This document shows, piece by piece, positions 1 to 12,250 of a stretch of 64,000 nt of DNA. Every line of letters starts with the position of its first letter. Positions within the stretch are counted from its first letter, which is position 1. The notes beneath the pieces are model-generated. The model did no database searches. It saw only the letters and a program-made list of their open reading frames with translations, and was not told the origin of the DNA. The DNA comes from Faecalibacterium sp. I4-3-84 (lineage in GTDB: Bacteria; Bacillota; Clostridia; Oscillospirales; Ruminococcaceae), in the NCBI RefSeq assembly GCF_023347255.1, contig NZ_CP094466.1, forward strand, positions 496,001 through 560,000, read 5' to 3'. A program made the translations under genes and the position numbers.

Positions 1-54
1 TGACCTTTGCGGAGTTTTTGCGCAAAAGGGATGGCGCATTGTGTCAGAATACGG

Positions 55-60
55 TATAAT
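55..60 (+). promoter_or_regulatory. -10 box upstream of pfkB-type kinase
   Basis: A perfect TATAAT lies 37 bases before the kinase start codon. No good -35 is seen at 16-18 bp spacing, so this is a plausible but incomplete sigma-A promoter. Confidence 0.45.
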
Positions 61-97
61 AAACGTAAATATTTCTTGTTCAGAAAGGTTTTTTGCT

Positions 98-1030
98 ATG
101 GGAATCGTTGTGCTCGGTGCTGTTTTTGTGGATATCAAAGGCTATCCCCTTTCCGCCTATATTCCGGGCGGGCGCAATGCCGGCCGCATTGAGCAGGTAC
201 ACGGCGGAGTGAGCCGCAACGTGGTGGAGGATATCGCCAATGTAGAGCTGCGCCCTACCTTTGTCAGTCTGGTGGACGACACCGGCATGGGACAGGATGT
301 GATCAACAAGCTGGAGAACCACAAGGTGAACACCAAGTACATCCAGCGCGTGCCGGACGGCATGGGCACCTGGCTGGCCATCTTTGACAACGACGGCGAT
401 GTGCATGCAGCCATTTCCAAGCGGCCGGACACCACTCCCCTCACCGGCCTTTTAAAGGAAAAGGGCGACGAGATCTTTGCCGACTGCGATGCCATTGCGC
501 TGGAGCTGGATCTGGAAAAAGATACTGTAAAACAGGTGCTGCACTACGCCAAAAAGTACAACAAAAAGGTTTTTGCGGCCATTTCCAACATGAGTATTGC
601 CATGGAGCGCCGGGATTTCCTGCAGCAGATCGATTGCTTTGTGTGCAACCAGCAGGAAGCCGGGCTGCTGTTCTCCGATGATTACGGCCATCTGGCCCCG
701 GACGAAATGTGCAGGGTTCTGGCCGCCAATGTGCACAGCGCCAACATTCCCAGTATGGTGATCACCATGGGCGGTCAGGGTGCCGTATATGCCCGCGCCA
801 ACGGCGAGTGCGGCGTGGTGCCTGCCAAGAAGGTGGATGTGATTGACACCACCGGCGCAGGCGATGCCTTCTTTGCCGGCACCACCATCGGCCTGACCTA
901 CGGCAAAACGCTGGCCGAGTCCTGCGAGATCGGCAGCCGACTGGCCGCATCGGTCATCTGCATCACCGAGAACGTCTGCCCCCGCTTCCGCCCGCTGGAA
1001 TTCGGGCTGAACATTCCGGTGGTGGATTAA
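98..1030 (+). CDS. PfkB-family carbohydrate/nucleoside kinase
   Basis: A 310-residue ribokinase-like (PfkB) kinase expected to phosphorylate a sugar or nucleoside in the cytoplasm; the substrate cannot be told from sequence. Seen: an N-terminal beta-lid with a GG motif (HGGVSRNV) and the C-terminal signature DTTGAGDAFFAG, which holds the anion hole and the catalytic Asp. The length fits the family. The ATG at 98 is preferred over one at 41 because AGAAAGG lies about 9 nt upstream and the conserved fold begins there. It stands alone with its own -10 box and terminator. Pseudouridine kinase is a reasonable alternative. Confidence 0.85.
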   Translation: MGIVVLGAVFVDIKGYPLSAYIPGGRNAGRIEQVHGGVSRNVVEDIANVELRPTFVSLVDDTGMGQDVINKLENHKVNTKYIQRVPDGMGTWLAIFDNDGDVHAAISKRPDTTPLTGLLKEKGDEIFADCDAIALELDLEKDTVKQVLHYAKKYNKKVFAAISNMSIAMERRDFLQQIDCFVCNQQEAGLLFSDDYGHLAPDEMCRVLAANVHSANIPSMVITMGGQGAVYARANGECGVVPAKKVDVIDTTGAGDAFFAGTTIGLTYGKTLAESCEIGSRLAASVICITENVCPRFRPLEFGLNIPVVD

Positions 1031-1039
1031 AGTAATATC

Positions 1040-1079
1040 AGAAAGCCGGGCAGACTGCGGTCTGCCCGGCTTTCTTTTT
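1040..1079 (+). terminator. Rho-independent terminator of the kinase gene
   Basis: A 15-16 bp perfect GC-rich stem (arms 1040-1055 and 1060-1075, TGCG loop) is followed by a T run. It lies between convergent genes; the minus-strand side lacks a good T tract, so it mainly serves the plus-strand gene. Confidence 0.85.
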
Positions 1080-1102
1080 AGGATTCGGGGAAGAGGTTTA
1101 TA

Positions 1103-2056
1103 TCATGCTTCCAGCACCTTTTTGCCGGTAACTGGATCAGGGATATCAAGCAATGCCAGAATGATGGCCATGCGGATATACACGCCATTGTGCACTTGAT
1201 CAAAGTAGGCGGCACGCGGGTCGTCATCCACATCCTTTTTGATCTCGTCGATGCGGGGCAGCGGATGCAGCACCGGCATATCCTGCGGTGCCTTCTGCAG
1301 CAGCGCTTCGTCCAGCTGGTAGCAGCCTTTCAAGCGCAGGTATTCTTCCTCGTTGAAAAAGCGCTCCTGCTGGATACGAGTCATGTACAACACATCCAGA
1401 TGCGGCAGCTCGGCTTCAAGGTCAGCCGTTTCCTTATAGATCTGATGGGTCGGCTCCAGCGATTCATTTTTCACATACTGCGGCAGGCGCAGATCTTCCG
1501 GCGAGATGAACACGAATCGGTTGCCCTCAAACTGGCTCAGCGCAGCGGTCAGGGAGTGGACCGTGCGGCCAAACTTAAGGTCGCCGCAGAAGCCGATAGT
1601 CAAATGATCCAGCCGCCCCTTGCGCTGGCGGATCGTCATGAGGTCGATCATGGTCTGGCTGGGATGCGCGTGCCCACCGTCGCCTGCATTGATCACCGGC
1701 ACACGTGCAGAAAGGGATGCCCGCAGCGGTGCGCCCTCTTTGGGGTGGCGCATGGCGATCACATCGGCGTAGTTGCTCACCACGCGGGCGGTGTCCTCCA
1801 CCGTCTCGCCCTTGCTGGCGGAAGAAAGCTGTGCCCCTGCAAAGCCCAGTGTCTTGCCGCCCAGCCGCAGCATGGCCGATTCAAACGAAAGGCGGGTGCG
1901 GGTGGAAGGCTCGTAGAACAGGGTGGCCAGAATGCGCCCATCGCACAGGTGGGCATAGGGTGCCGGGTCGGCCTCCATCCGGTCGGCAAGATCCAGAAGG
2001 GCCAGCTGCTCTTCCAGAGAAAAGCTGTTGGGCTCAATAAAGTGTCTCACAGCCAT
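1103..2056 (-). CDS. pyrB: Aspartate carbamoyltransferase catalytic subunit
   Basis: Condenses carbamoyl phosphate with L-aspartate, the first committed step of pyrimidine synthesis. Seen: the carbamoyl-phosphate loop FYEPSTRTR (residues 47-55), GDGGHAHPSQ in the middle, and HPLPRIDEI near the C-terminus. At 317 aa it is normal length. It is last in a tight operon argG-purA-pyrB and overlaps the purA end by 10 bp, which suggests translational coupling. No pyrI regulatory-chain gene follows, and the other pyr genes are absent here. Confidence 0.95.
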   Translation of the reverse strand: MAVRHFIEPNSFSLEEQLALLDLADRMEADPAPYAHLCDGRILATLFYEPSTRTRLSFESAMLRLGGKTLGFAGAQLSSASKGETVEDTARVVSNYADVIAMRHPKEGAPLRASLSARVPVINAGDGGHAHPSQTMIDLMTIRQRKGRLDHLTIGFCGDLKFGRTVHSLTAALSQFEGNRFVFISPEDLRLPQYVKNESLEPTHQIYKETADLEAELPHLDVLYMTRIQQERFFNEEEYLRLKGCYQLDEALLQKAPQDMPVLHPLPRIDEIKKDVDDDPRAAYFDQVHNGVYIRMAIILALLDIPDPVTGKKVLEA

Positions 2057-3348
2057 TCTCCTTTCAGCACGAACTTCTCGCGCTCGGCTCCGGTGGAGAC
2101 GAACTGGATCTCATGGCCCAGCTGCTTTTCCAGAAATTCCACGTAAGCCTTGGCCTCTTTGGGCAGCTCATCCCAGCTCTTGCAGCCGGAGATATCCTTG
2201 TTCCAGCCGGGCAGCATAGTGACCACCGGCTCTACACGGTCAAGGTCGGACAGCGGGTCGAAGCTGGGGACTTGCACGCCATCCAATGTGTAACCGGTGA
2301 TCACCGGGATCTCTTTCATGCTGCTGAGCACATCCAGCTTCGTCAGGGCGATCTTGTCTGCGCCCTGACAGGTAAGGCCGTAGCGGCTGGCCACACAGTC
2401 GAAGGGGCCGACACGGCGCGGACGGCCGGTGGCCGCACCATACTCGCCGCCTGCCTTGCGCAGCTGTTCATTCCAATCCTCGCTCATGGCGTTCTCGGCG
2501 GCAAAGGGGCCTGCACCCACGCAGGTGGAGTAGGCTTTCAGCACACCCACCACATGGTCAAGACGGCAGTTCGGAATGCCTGCGCCCAGCGGCGCATAGG
2601 CTGCCAGCGTGTTGGAGCTGGAAGTGAACGGGAAGATACCGTAATCGATATCGCGCATGGCACCCAGCTGGGCTTCCAGCACGATGCGCTTGCCGCTGTC
2701 GTGAGCCTGCTGTAAAAATGCACCCACATCACAGATATACGGTGCAAACTGTCCGGCCTGCATCCGGCACCATTCCAGCAGAGCATCGTAGCTCATGGGT
2801 TCCTGATGATAGCAGCCACCCAGCTCCAGATTCTTGGATTCCAGGATCATGTGCAGGCGTTCCTGCACGCGCTTTTCGTCCAGATGCAGCAGATCGCCCA
2901 GACGCAGGGTCTTTTTGCGGTATTTGTCGCTGTAGGCGTAGGCAATGCCGCGGCGGGTAGAACCAAAGGCCGCACCCTTCTGGGCAAGGCGGTCCTCTTC
3001 CAAACCGTCCTGCACCTTGTGCCACGGCATGGAGATGGTGGCCTTATCTGAAAGTTTCAGGTTTTCTGAGCCTACCTTTACGCCACGCTCCTCAATGGCA
3101 TCCATTTCTCCGGCCAGATGGTCGAGGTCGATCACCATGCCCGCACCCAGTACACAGACAACGTCCGGGTGCAGGATGCCGGAGGGCAGCAGGTTCAGGA
3201 TGAACTTGCCCTGCTCCGTTACAACGGTGTGGCCGGCATTGTTGCCGCCCTGATAGCGGGCAACAACATCGGCATGTTCGGCTAACAGATCGATGACGCG
3301 GCCCTTGCCCTCATCGCCCCAATTGATACCAGTAACTGCGGTAAGCAT
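2047..3348 (-). CDS. purA: Adenylosuccinate synthetase
   Basis: GTP-dependent ligation of L-aspartate to IMP, the first step to AMP. Seen: the P-loop-like GDEGKGR at residues 11-17, QGGNNAGHTVV with the catalytic His, and the C-terminal TTGAERE-like region (VSTGAEREKFV). The 433-residue length is normal. It starts 6 bp after the argG stop and overlaps pyrB by 10 bp, so it is the middle gene of a three-gene operon. The purB and purine de novo genes are not nearby. Confidence 0.95.
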   Translation of the reverse strand: MLTAVTGINWGDEGKGRVIDLLAEHADVVARYQGGNNAGHTVVTEQGKFILNLLPSGILHPDVVCVLGAGMVIDLDHLAGEMDAIEERGVKVGSENLKLSDKATISMPWHKVQDGLEEDRLAQKGAAFGSTRRGIAYAYSDKYRKKTLRLGDLLHLDEKRVQERLHMILESKNLELGGCYHQEPMSYDALLEWCRMQAGQFAPYICDVGAFLQQAHDSGKRIVLEAQLGAMRDIDYGIFPFTSSSNTLAAYAPLGAGIPNCRLDHVVGVLKAYSTCVGAGPFAAENAMSEDWNEQLRKAGGEYGAATGRPRRVGPFDCVASRYGLTCQGADKIALTKLDVLSSMKEIPVITGYTLDGVQVPSFDPLSDLDRVEPVVTMLPGWNKDISGCKSWDELPKEAKAYVEFLEKQLGHEIQFVSTGAEREKFVLKGEWL

Positions 3349-3354
3349 AACTTC

Positions 3355-4578
3355 TTATTTACCTTCTTTTTCGTTATTTACAATAGCCTGTACCTTGGTG
3401 GGCAGACCATAGATGCTGATAAAACCGGTAGCATCACTCTGCTTGTAGTCGCCGCCGGCGGCAAAAGTTGCAATGTCCTCACGGTAGAGGGAATACGGAG
3501 ACCAAACACCGGCATTGATCATGTTGCCCTTGTACAACTCCAGACGCACCTTACCGGTAACGTTTTCCTGCGTGGATGTGACGAAGGCACTCAGAGCTTT
3601 GCGCAGGGGGCTGAACCACTGGCCGTCATAGACCAGCTCACCAAATGTGATGGCCAGCTCGCGCTTTTTGTGGGCAGTGAGCTTATCCAGCGTCAAAGTT
3701 TCCAGCACCTCATGAGCCTTATAGAGGATGGTACCGCCGGGCGTCTCGTACACACCGCGGCTCTTCATGCCCACCAGACGGTTCTCCACCACATCGTACA
3801 GGCCGATGCCATTGCGGCCGCCGATCTCATTCAGCTTGGCAATGAGGACGGCGGGCTTCATCTTTTCGCCGTTCAGGCTCACCGGCACGCCCTTTTCAAA
3901 TGCCAGCTCCACGAACTCGGACTTGTCCGGTGCGGTCTTGGGGCTGACACCCAGCTCCAAAAAGCCCGGCTTATCGTACTGCGGCTCGTTGCCCGGATCC
4001 TCAAGGTCAAGGCCCTCATGGCTCAGGTGCCACAGGTTCTTATCCTTGGAGTAGTTGGTCTCGCGGTTGATCTTCAGCGGGATGTGATGTGCCTCGGCAT
4101 AGTCGATCTCTTCGTCACGGCTCTGGATATCCCACTCACGCCACGGAGTGATGATCTTCAGGTCCGGTGCAAAGTGCATGATGGCCAGTTCAAAGCGCAC
4201 CTGATCGTTGCCCTTGCCGGTGCTGCCGTGGCACACGGCATCTGCACCCTCGGCGCGGGCGATCTCCACCACACGCTTTGCCAGAATGGGCCGTGCAAAG
4301 CTGGTGCCCAGCAGATAGCCCTCGTAATCGGCCCCGGCCTGCATGGTGGGGATGACGTAATCCTCCACAAATTCATCGGTCAGATCTTCTACGTACAGCT
4401 TGGAAGCACCGCTTGCCTTGGCGCGCTCTTCCAGACCTTCCAGCTCGCCCTTCTGGCCCACATTGCCGCACACTGCAATGACCTCGCAGTTGTTGTAATG
4501 CTCTTTCAGCCATGGGATGATAATGGAAGTATCCAGACCGCCGGAATAGGCCAGCACGACCTTTTTGATCTCAGACAT
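3355..4578 (-). CDS. argG: Argininosuccinate synthase
   Basis: Joins citrulline and L-aspartate with ATP to give argininosuccinate in arginine synthesis. Seen: the N-type pyrophosphatase motif AYSGGLDTS at residues 10-18, plus [13 protein letters not shown] and the REW...EY region. The 407-aa length is normal. GGAGGCGG lies just before the start. It is first in the operon with purA and pyrB and divergent from a LysR gene. Notably argH is not adjacent, and the partners are other aspartate-using enzymes rather than arginine genes. Confidence 0.96.
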   Translation of the reverse strand: MSEIKKVVLAYSGGLDTSIIIPWLKEHYNNCEVIAVCGNVGQKGELEGLEERAKASGASKLYVEDLTDEFVEDYVIPTMQAGADYEGYLLGTSFARPILAKRVVEIARAEGADAVCHGSTGKGNDQVRFELAIMHFAPDLKIITPWREWDIQSRDEEIDYAEAHHIPLKINRETNYSKDKNLWHLSHEGLDLEDPGNEPQYDKPGFLELGVSPKTAPDKSEFVELAFEKGVPVSLNGEKMKPAVLIAKLNEIGGRNGIGLYDVVENRLVGMKSRGVYETPGGTILYKAHEVLETLTLDKLTAHKKRELAITFGELVYDGQWFSPLRKALSAFVTSTQENVTGKVRLELYKGNMINAGVWSPYSLYREDIATFAAGGDYKQSDATGFISIYGLPTKVQAIVNNEKEGK

Positions 4579-4646
4579 AAGAACCGCCTCCGTTCAAACC
4601 ACTTTATACTTTTGAATTCCCTCTTGCAATTTTTGATTGCGGTGTT

Positions 4647-4675
4647 ATTATACTAGCAAGCAGAGAATGTGTAAA
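4647..4675 (-). promoter_or_regulatory. Sigma-A promoter of argG-purA-pyrB
   Basis: On the minus strand TTTACA (4670-4675) is separated by 17 bp from a perfect TATAAT (4647-4652), about 70 nt before the argG start. The short leader shows no T-box or riboswitch architecture. Confidence 0.75.
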
Positions 4676-4730
4676 AAGTATCCTGCACATGGTCACGATA
4701 CAAAATTGACATGAAAGAGGGCACGCCGCT

Positions 4731-5669
4731 ATGTATGTGGACTGGGAATATTACAAAATCTTTTATTATGTCGCGAAATATCAGAATTTCACCAAAGCCG
4801 CGCGGGTGCTGGGCAACAACCAGCCCAACATCACCCACTCGATGAACCGGCTGGAAAGCCAGCTGAATTGCGTACTGTTCATCCGCTCCAACCGCGGCGT
4901 TACCCTTACCCCGGAGGGTGAACTGCTTTACTCCCGCATTGCATCTGCGGCGGTGCAGATCCAGGATGCAGAAGAAGAGCTGAGCGCCAGCGCCACGCTG
5001 GAACACGGTGCGATCAGCATCAGCGCTACCGAAACTGCGCTGAACATCTACCTTGCAGAAAAGCTGCACGCCTTCCACACGGACTATCCCGGCATCCGCC
5101 TGCGCATCTCCAACCACTCCACGCCGCAGGCTTTGCAGGCCGTGAAAAACGGCGAGGTGGATTTTGCCGTCATCACCACCCCTGCCGAGGTGGAAAGCGG
5201 CCTGAAAATGGTGGAGCTGAAGCCCTTTTATGAGGTGCTTGTGGGCGGCAGGACCTTTACTGCCCTTGCCAGCCAGAACCTTTCGCTGAAGGAGCTGAAC
5301 AATTATCCGCTGATCTCCCTGAGCGACGAAAGCATGACCCGCGCCTTTTACCGGCAGTTCTTTCTGGATCACGGTGCGGTGCTGAAGCCGGATACCGAGG
5401 CTGCCACCACCGACCAGATGCTGACACTTGTCAAAAGTGAGCTGGGCATTGCGTTCCTGCCCCAGTCCATGGCACAGGATGCACTGGCCCGCGGTGAGAT
5501 CGTACAGCTGCATCTGCAGGAGATCATCCCTCAGCGCTCCATCTGCCTTGTGTACGACCATCACCGCCCGCTGAACACGGCAGCCCGCAAGTTCCAGCAG
5601 ATGCTGACCAAGGCGGCCCCCAAAACGCCCGGAACACAGATAACTGCCGGGCCTTTCCCTGCAAACTGA
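4731..5669 (+). CDS. LysR-family transcriptional regulator
   Basis: A 312-residue LysR-type regulator: N-terminal winged helix-turn-helix (about residues 5-62, with FTKAARVLGNNQPNITHSM as the helix-turn-helix) and a two-lobed periplasmic-binding-like effector domain (about 90-295). It is divergent from argG with 152 bp between the start codons, the classic position for a regulator of the neighbour, so control of the aspartate-consuming operon is a fair inference but unproven. The effector is unknown. GAAAGAGG lies about 10 nt before the ATG. Confidence 0.88.
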   Translation: MYVDWEYYKIFYYVAKYQNFTKAARVLGNNQPNITHSMNRLESQLNCVLFIRSNRGVTLTPEGELLYSRIASAAVQIQDAEEELSASATLEHGAISISATETALNIYLAEKLHAFHTDYPGIRLRISNHSTPQALQAVKNGEVDFAVITTPAEVESGLKMVELKPFYEVLVGGRTFTALASQNLSLKELNNYPLISLSDESMTRAFYRQFFLDHGAVLKPDTEAATTDQMLTLVKSELGIAFLPQSMAQDALARGEIVQLHLQEIIPQRSICLVYDHHRPLNTAARKFQQMLTKAAPKTPGTQITAGPFPAN

Positions 5670-5676
5670 TCTATAC

Positions 5677-5827
5677 GGGACTGTTGCAAAATAGCTCTCT
5701 GAAAAAACAATGCACAAAACCCGGAACCTTTTCACAGCCAAATCGGCTTAAAAAAGGCTCCGGGTTTTTGATTTTGTGCTATTTCTTTGTGCAAGTTTCT
5801 ATCGCATTTTTATTTTGCAACAGTCCC
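5677..5827. mobile_element. MITE-like palindromic element, 151 bp
   Basis: Perfect 17-bp terminal inverted repeats (GGGACTGTTGCAAAATA at 5677-5693 and its complement at 5811-5827) bracket a non-coding, largely self-complementary interior. The inner hairpin at 5716-5769 (aaacccgga.../...tccgggttt with a T run) could act as a bidirectional terminator. It sits 8 bp after the lysR stop and 12 bp before the stop of the convergent gene. The termini resemble transposase-recognised ends, but no transposase is present and no clear target duplication is seen. Confidence 0.72.
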
Positions 5828-5838
5828 CTGTTTTATTT

Positions 5839-6315
5839 TTACTTTTCCTGGATCTGTTTGCCGGTGAGGTGCTCAATGGTGATCTCGTAAAGCTGCACGG
5901 CCTTGATGCCCAGCGCAATTTCCTTTTCCACCTCTTCCTTGCCGGGGTAATACTTCATGCCAAGCTCCCGCACGCGGGCCTCGGTAGCAGCGGCATCGTC
6001 GATCAGATGGCAGCGGCCAAACACTACGGTGCTCTGCACATAAGGTGCCCAGTCGCCCGGCTCAAAGTGTTCGTTACCGTAAACGGTAAAGCATACCTTA
6101 TCATTCTGTTTCAGCGCGTCCACCTTCTGGCCGGACTTTGCACCGTGGAAGTAGATTTTGTCGTGCTCCTGATCGTAGTAATAATTTACCGGGATCGCAA
6201 AGGGATAGCCGTTGTCGCCGTTCACTGCCAGCACGCCCCGCCGGGACTGCTGCAGCAGGTGCTTTGCAGCTTCTTCCGGGATGGCGCGGCTGGCTCTTCT
6301 CATGGGTCTGAACAT
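5839..6315 (-). CDS. Pyridoxamine 5'-phosphate oxidase-like (NimA-type) flavoprotein
   Basis: A 158-residue split-barrel flavin-binding protein of the PNPOx/NimA group. Seen: the N-terminal MRR-like segment (FRPMRRASRAIPEEAAKHLL), GVLAVNGDNGYPFAIPVNY and a C-terminal ITIEHLTGKQ. NimA relatives reduce nitroaromatics or bind FMN/haem; the actual substrate is not evident. The start at 6315 is chosen over 6354 because GGAGG precedes it at 9 nt and homology begins there. It is last in a minus-strand run with the SseB-like and AEC genes (39 and 52 bp gaps). Confidence 0.82.
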   Translation of the reverse strand: MFRPMRRASRAIPEEAAKHLLQQSRRGVLAVNGDNGYPFAIPVNYYYDQEHDKIYFHGAKSGQKVDALKQNDKVCFTVYGNEHFEPGDWAPYVQSTVVFGRCHLIDDAAATEARVRELGMKYYPGKEEVEKEIALGIKAVQLYEITIEHLTGKQIQEK

Positions 6316-6354
6316 TTTTGTTTCCTCCATGTATCGCAGGTTTGCGGTGCGCAC

Positions 6355-6768
6355 TCATACACCCTTGATAATGCGGATGAGGGTCTTATCCAGCTGGATG
6401 GTGCGGTTCCACGGGTTCAGGATGATGCCGCTGATCTCCGGCACGGCAAGCGCTGCATCAAACAGCTTTTCCATATCCACAAGAAAGGTGGACTGCACCG
6501 GCTCGGCTCCCTTCATTTCCTCGTCAAAGCTGGTGAATGCATACCACCAGCTTGCGCCATCGGCCGTCCGGATGGCCCGCAGCTGCATCTGTTCACTGCC
6601 CAGATTGGGCTCCACCGCCACGACAAGCTGGCCATGCTCCTTTATGCGCCGCCGGATCACGGTAAGGGTGTGGGCCAGCTGTTCCTGTGTGGGCTCCTGC
6701 TGCAGGGCGGCTACCGCCTGCTCGATCTTTTCGTTGCCGTTCAGGCCCTTGTCTCTGGGTTGATTCAT
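6355..6768 (-). CDS. SseB N-terminal domain protein
   Basis: A 137-residue protein resembling the SseB (enhanced serine sensitivity) N-terminal domain: the central GASWWYAFTSFDEEMKG and the end GIILNPWNRTIQLDKTLI are characteristic. No catalytic motif, signal peptide or membrane segment is visible, and the family's molecular role is unknown. It probably shares a transcript with its neighbours. Confidence 0.7.
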   Translation of the reverse strand: MNQPRDKGLNGNEKIEQAVAALQQEPTQEQLAHTLTVIRRRIKEHGQLVVAVEPNLGSEQMQLRAIRTADGASWWYAFTSFDEEMKGAEPVQSTFLVDMEKLFDAALAVPEISGIILNPWNRTIQLDKTLIRIIKGV

Positions 6769-6820
6769 TGAGATTGGTTCCTTTCTATTGTATTTTGGCA
6801 GAGGGAATAAGCGCAGCTCA

Positions 6821-7753
6821 TCACAGCAGCAGATCGAACAGGCCGATCATTACCGGCATAGACACAATGGAAAGCAGAGTGGTCAGCACATACAGCGCGC
6901 TGGAATGCGCCGCATCGCGGTCATAGAGCTGAGCCATGGAGGTAACAGTAGCACAGGCAGGGGTGATGGCGGCAAGGTAGACCGTCATCAGGATGTTCTT
7001 GCCGTCGGCCACCCAGCTGGATGCATGGCAGACCCACAGCAGCACCAGAACCACCAGCGGGCATACCACCAGACGCAGCACTGTGGGCAGATAGTTGCGG
7101 CGGGTGCAGAACACCTCCCGCAGCGGCTTTTCTGCAATGGCCATACCGGCCAGCAGCATGCCCATCGGTCCCATCATGTTGCCCACTGTGCTCATGGTAT
7201 TCTGCAGCGGTGCAGGCAGCACCACACGGAACCAGTACAGCAGTGCACCGGCTGCAATGGCGATCATGTTGATATTGGTGAGCACCTTTTTCCAGTCCAG
7301 CGCACTGCTGCCCTGCAAAAGGGAACTGGCGTGGGTCCACAGCAGCACCAGCTGCACAATGATGAATGCGCAGGAGTAAATGACATACGCATCGCCCATC
7401 AGAGCCTTGACCAACGGGATCACCAGTGCAGCGGCGTTGCTGTAGATCACATTCACCTGCTCCACGGCATCCAGCTTGAGCGGGCGGCTCAACAGGGCGC
7501 TGAGCACCAGCAGCACTACATGGATAGCCGCCGCAATCGCCATGGAGTACAAAAGTCCCTTGCGGATCTCCGGCGTATCGTCGATCTGGAATGCGTTGAT
7601 GATCACGCAGGGCGTGACCAGATACACCATGACCACCGAGAGCACCCGGCTGTCGCTGGCCTTCAGCAGCCCTGCTTTGACCACAGCATAGCCCATGATC
7701 AGGATCAGGAACAGCTGTGCGATTTGCTGGGCCAAAAGAATGCTGATCTGCAT
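6821..7753 (-). CDS. AEC (auxin efflux carrier) family transporter
   Basis: A 310-residue inner-membrane transporter with about ten hydrophobic helices split by a central loop, matching the AEC family. Members export or import small carboxylates such as malate; the substrate is not assignable here. The start at 7753 (MQISILLAQQ) follows AGAGGA and is preferred over a longer form whose extra 20 residues are basic and unsupported. It heads a minus-strand run with the SseB-like and NimA-like genes, just after the bgl operon terminator. Confidence 0.86.
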   Translation of the reverse strand: MQISILLAQQIAQLFLILIMGYAVVKAGLLKASDSRVLSVVMVYLVTPCVIINAFQIDDTPEIRKGLLYSMAIAAAIHVVLLVLSALLSRPLKLDAVEQVNVIYSNAAALVIPLVKALMGDAYVIYSCAFIIVQLVLLWTHASSLLQGSSALDWKKVLTNINMIAIAAGALLYWFRVVLPAPLQNTMSTVGNMMGPMGMLLAGMAIAEKPLREVFCTRRNYLPTVLRLVVCPLVVLVLLWVCHASSWVADGKNILMTVYLAAITPACATVTSMAQLYDRDAAHSSALYVLTTLLSIVSMPVMIGLFDLLL

Positions 7754-7790
7754 TGTTCTTCCTCTTTTCCGTCTTGTGTTGTAAAAGCCC

Positions 7791-7831
7791 AAAAGGAGAG
7801 CCGCCTTCCGCAAGGCAGCTCTCCCCTTTTT
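7791..7831 (-). terminator. Terminator after bglG
   Basis: A long GC-rich hairpin (ggagagccgcctt... paired with aaggcagctctcc) flanked by A and T runs lies between the bglG stop and the AEC start, closing the beta-glucoside operon. Confidence 0.8.
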
Positions 7832-7837
7832 CTGATT

Positions 7838-8674
7838 TTATTTGCCGCTCGTCAGCCGCGCCACATGCAGCGCCAGATAAGCGGTTTCCTCGTTGGGCAA
7901 AAACACGCCGTACTTGCGCAGCACAAAGGTGCGTATTTTTTCCGCGCAGGTCACCGCTGCCGGATAATTCTGCTGCATCTGCTGGAACAAAAAGTCGTCC
8001 TCGCTGTCCATCAGTTTGCCGGAGAAGAACCGCTCGGCAAAATACTGCAGGTGGCTCACGAACCGCGCATAGTGGATGCTCTCGGTGCTCACCGGGCAGT
8101 GCATACTGTAGGTGACAATGTTGGACAGCTCACCGATCAGCTGCGCTGCCCGCATGGCATCGTAGCCGGCCTGCGGGTCCTGCCGGGCGTTGACGATATG
8201 GAAGGCGATGTTGCCTGCCTCTTCGTCCGGCAGCTCGATGCCAAGCTTTGCCTTTACCTTCTGCAGGCCGCGCTGGCCCACCGCGTACTCCTTGGGATAA
8301 AAATGCTTGATTTCCCAGAAGATGCGGTTGGTCACCACAAGGCCCTTTTGCTGGCGCTCCACTGCAAAATGCAGGTGGTCGGTCAGCAGCAGATAGATGT
8401 GCGCCGAAAGCTTGACTCCCAGCGACTGCTCTGCGTCGTCCACAATGTCCTGCGTCAGTTCCAGATAGGATGCCGGAATGCTGGAAAACAGCTCCAGCAT
8501 AGGCTGTGCGTCCGGGTTGGACAATGGAAGGAACACGCGGTCTGAGGGCTGCCGTTCAATGGGCTCGCCCGCCTTGCGGCCATAGCCGATGCCCTTGCCC
8601 AGCAGGATGGATTCCTCGCCGCTGTCATCCTGCACCAGCACAACACTGCTGTTCAGCACCTTCTGAATGTGCAT
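7838..8674 (-). CDS. BglG/LicT-family transcriptional antiterminator
   Basis: A 278-residue RNA-binding antiterminator: N-terminal CAT-RBD (about 1-55) followed by two PRD domains (about 70-165 and 175-275). Conserved PRD histidines are visible in LTDHLHFA, IAFHIVNA, VSHLQYF and LALHVAR; these are the sites through which the PTS adjusts activity. It is the last gene of the operon whose first gene is preceded by a matching RAT site, so it most likely autoregulates the operon by preventing termination when beta-glucosides are transported. Confidence 0.92.
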   Translation of the reverse strand: MHIQKVLNSSVVLVQDDSGEESILLGKGIGYGRKAGEPIERQPSDRVFLPLSNPDAQPMLELFSSIPASYLELTQDIVDDAEQSLGVKLSAHIYLLLTDHLHFAVERQQKGLVVTNRIFWEIKHFYPKEYAVGQRGLQKVKAKLGIELPDEEAGNIAFHIVNARQDPQAGYDAMRAAQLIGELSNIVTYSMHCPVSTESIHYARFVSHLQYFAERFFSGKLMDSEDDFLFQQMQQNYPAAVTCAEKIRTFVLRKYGVFLPNEETAYLALHVARLTSGK

Positions 8675-8713
8675 CGGTTCCTCCTCCTTCCGTTGAAACC
8701 TTAAGACTGCCGC

Positions 8714-12039
<3,326 letters not shown>

Positions 12040-12096
12040 TTTGTTCTCCTTTATCTTGTGTGTGGTGGCATTTCCCTGCCGCCCGGCCGAAGCGGA

Positions 12097-12205
12097 CAAA
12101 AGAAAAAAGACCCAACAGAATGACCCCGTGTACAATTTCTCCCGGAATCATAGTATCTGGCTACAATTCACCCAAAAGAAAAGGTATTCGTCATTCCATC
12201 AGATC
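12097..12205 (-). terminator. Conditional leader terminator of the bgl operon
   Basis: On the minus strand the arm at 12190-12205 (gatctgatggaatgac) can pair, allowing G-U, with 12109-12124 (gtcattctgttgggtc), followed by TTTTTTCTTTT. The 5' arm overlaps the 3' end of the RAT, so binding of the antiterminator should block this stem. The loop is unusually long at 65 nt. Confidence 0.72.
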
Positions 12206-12231
12206 CTGCCTGCATTACCAGTAACATGTCC
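12203..12231 (-). promoter_or_regulatory. RAT ribonucleic antiterminator (LicT/BglG target)
   Basis: The minus strand carries GGACATGTTACTGG then TAATGCAGGCAGGAT, matching the LicT/SacY RAT consensus (TGTTACTG ... GCAGGC). It starts about 13 nt after the predicted transcription start and overlaps the terminator arm. Confidence 0.85.
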
Positions 12232-12250
12232 AACTGGATATTGTGGTATT

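Noticed and set aside
4579..4730. T-box or arginine riboswitch before argG
   Set aside because: The leader is only about 60 nt with no specifier hairpin or antiterminator pairing.
6788..8545. Long plus-strand open frame of 585 codons
   Set aside because: Antisense to the AEC transporter and BglG genes; composition rich in His/Gln typical of a shadow of GC-rich coding DNA.
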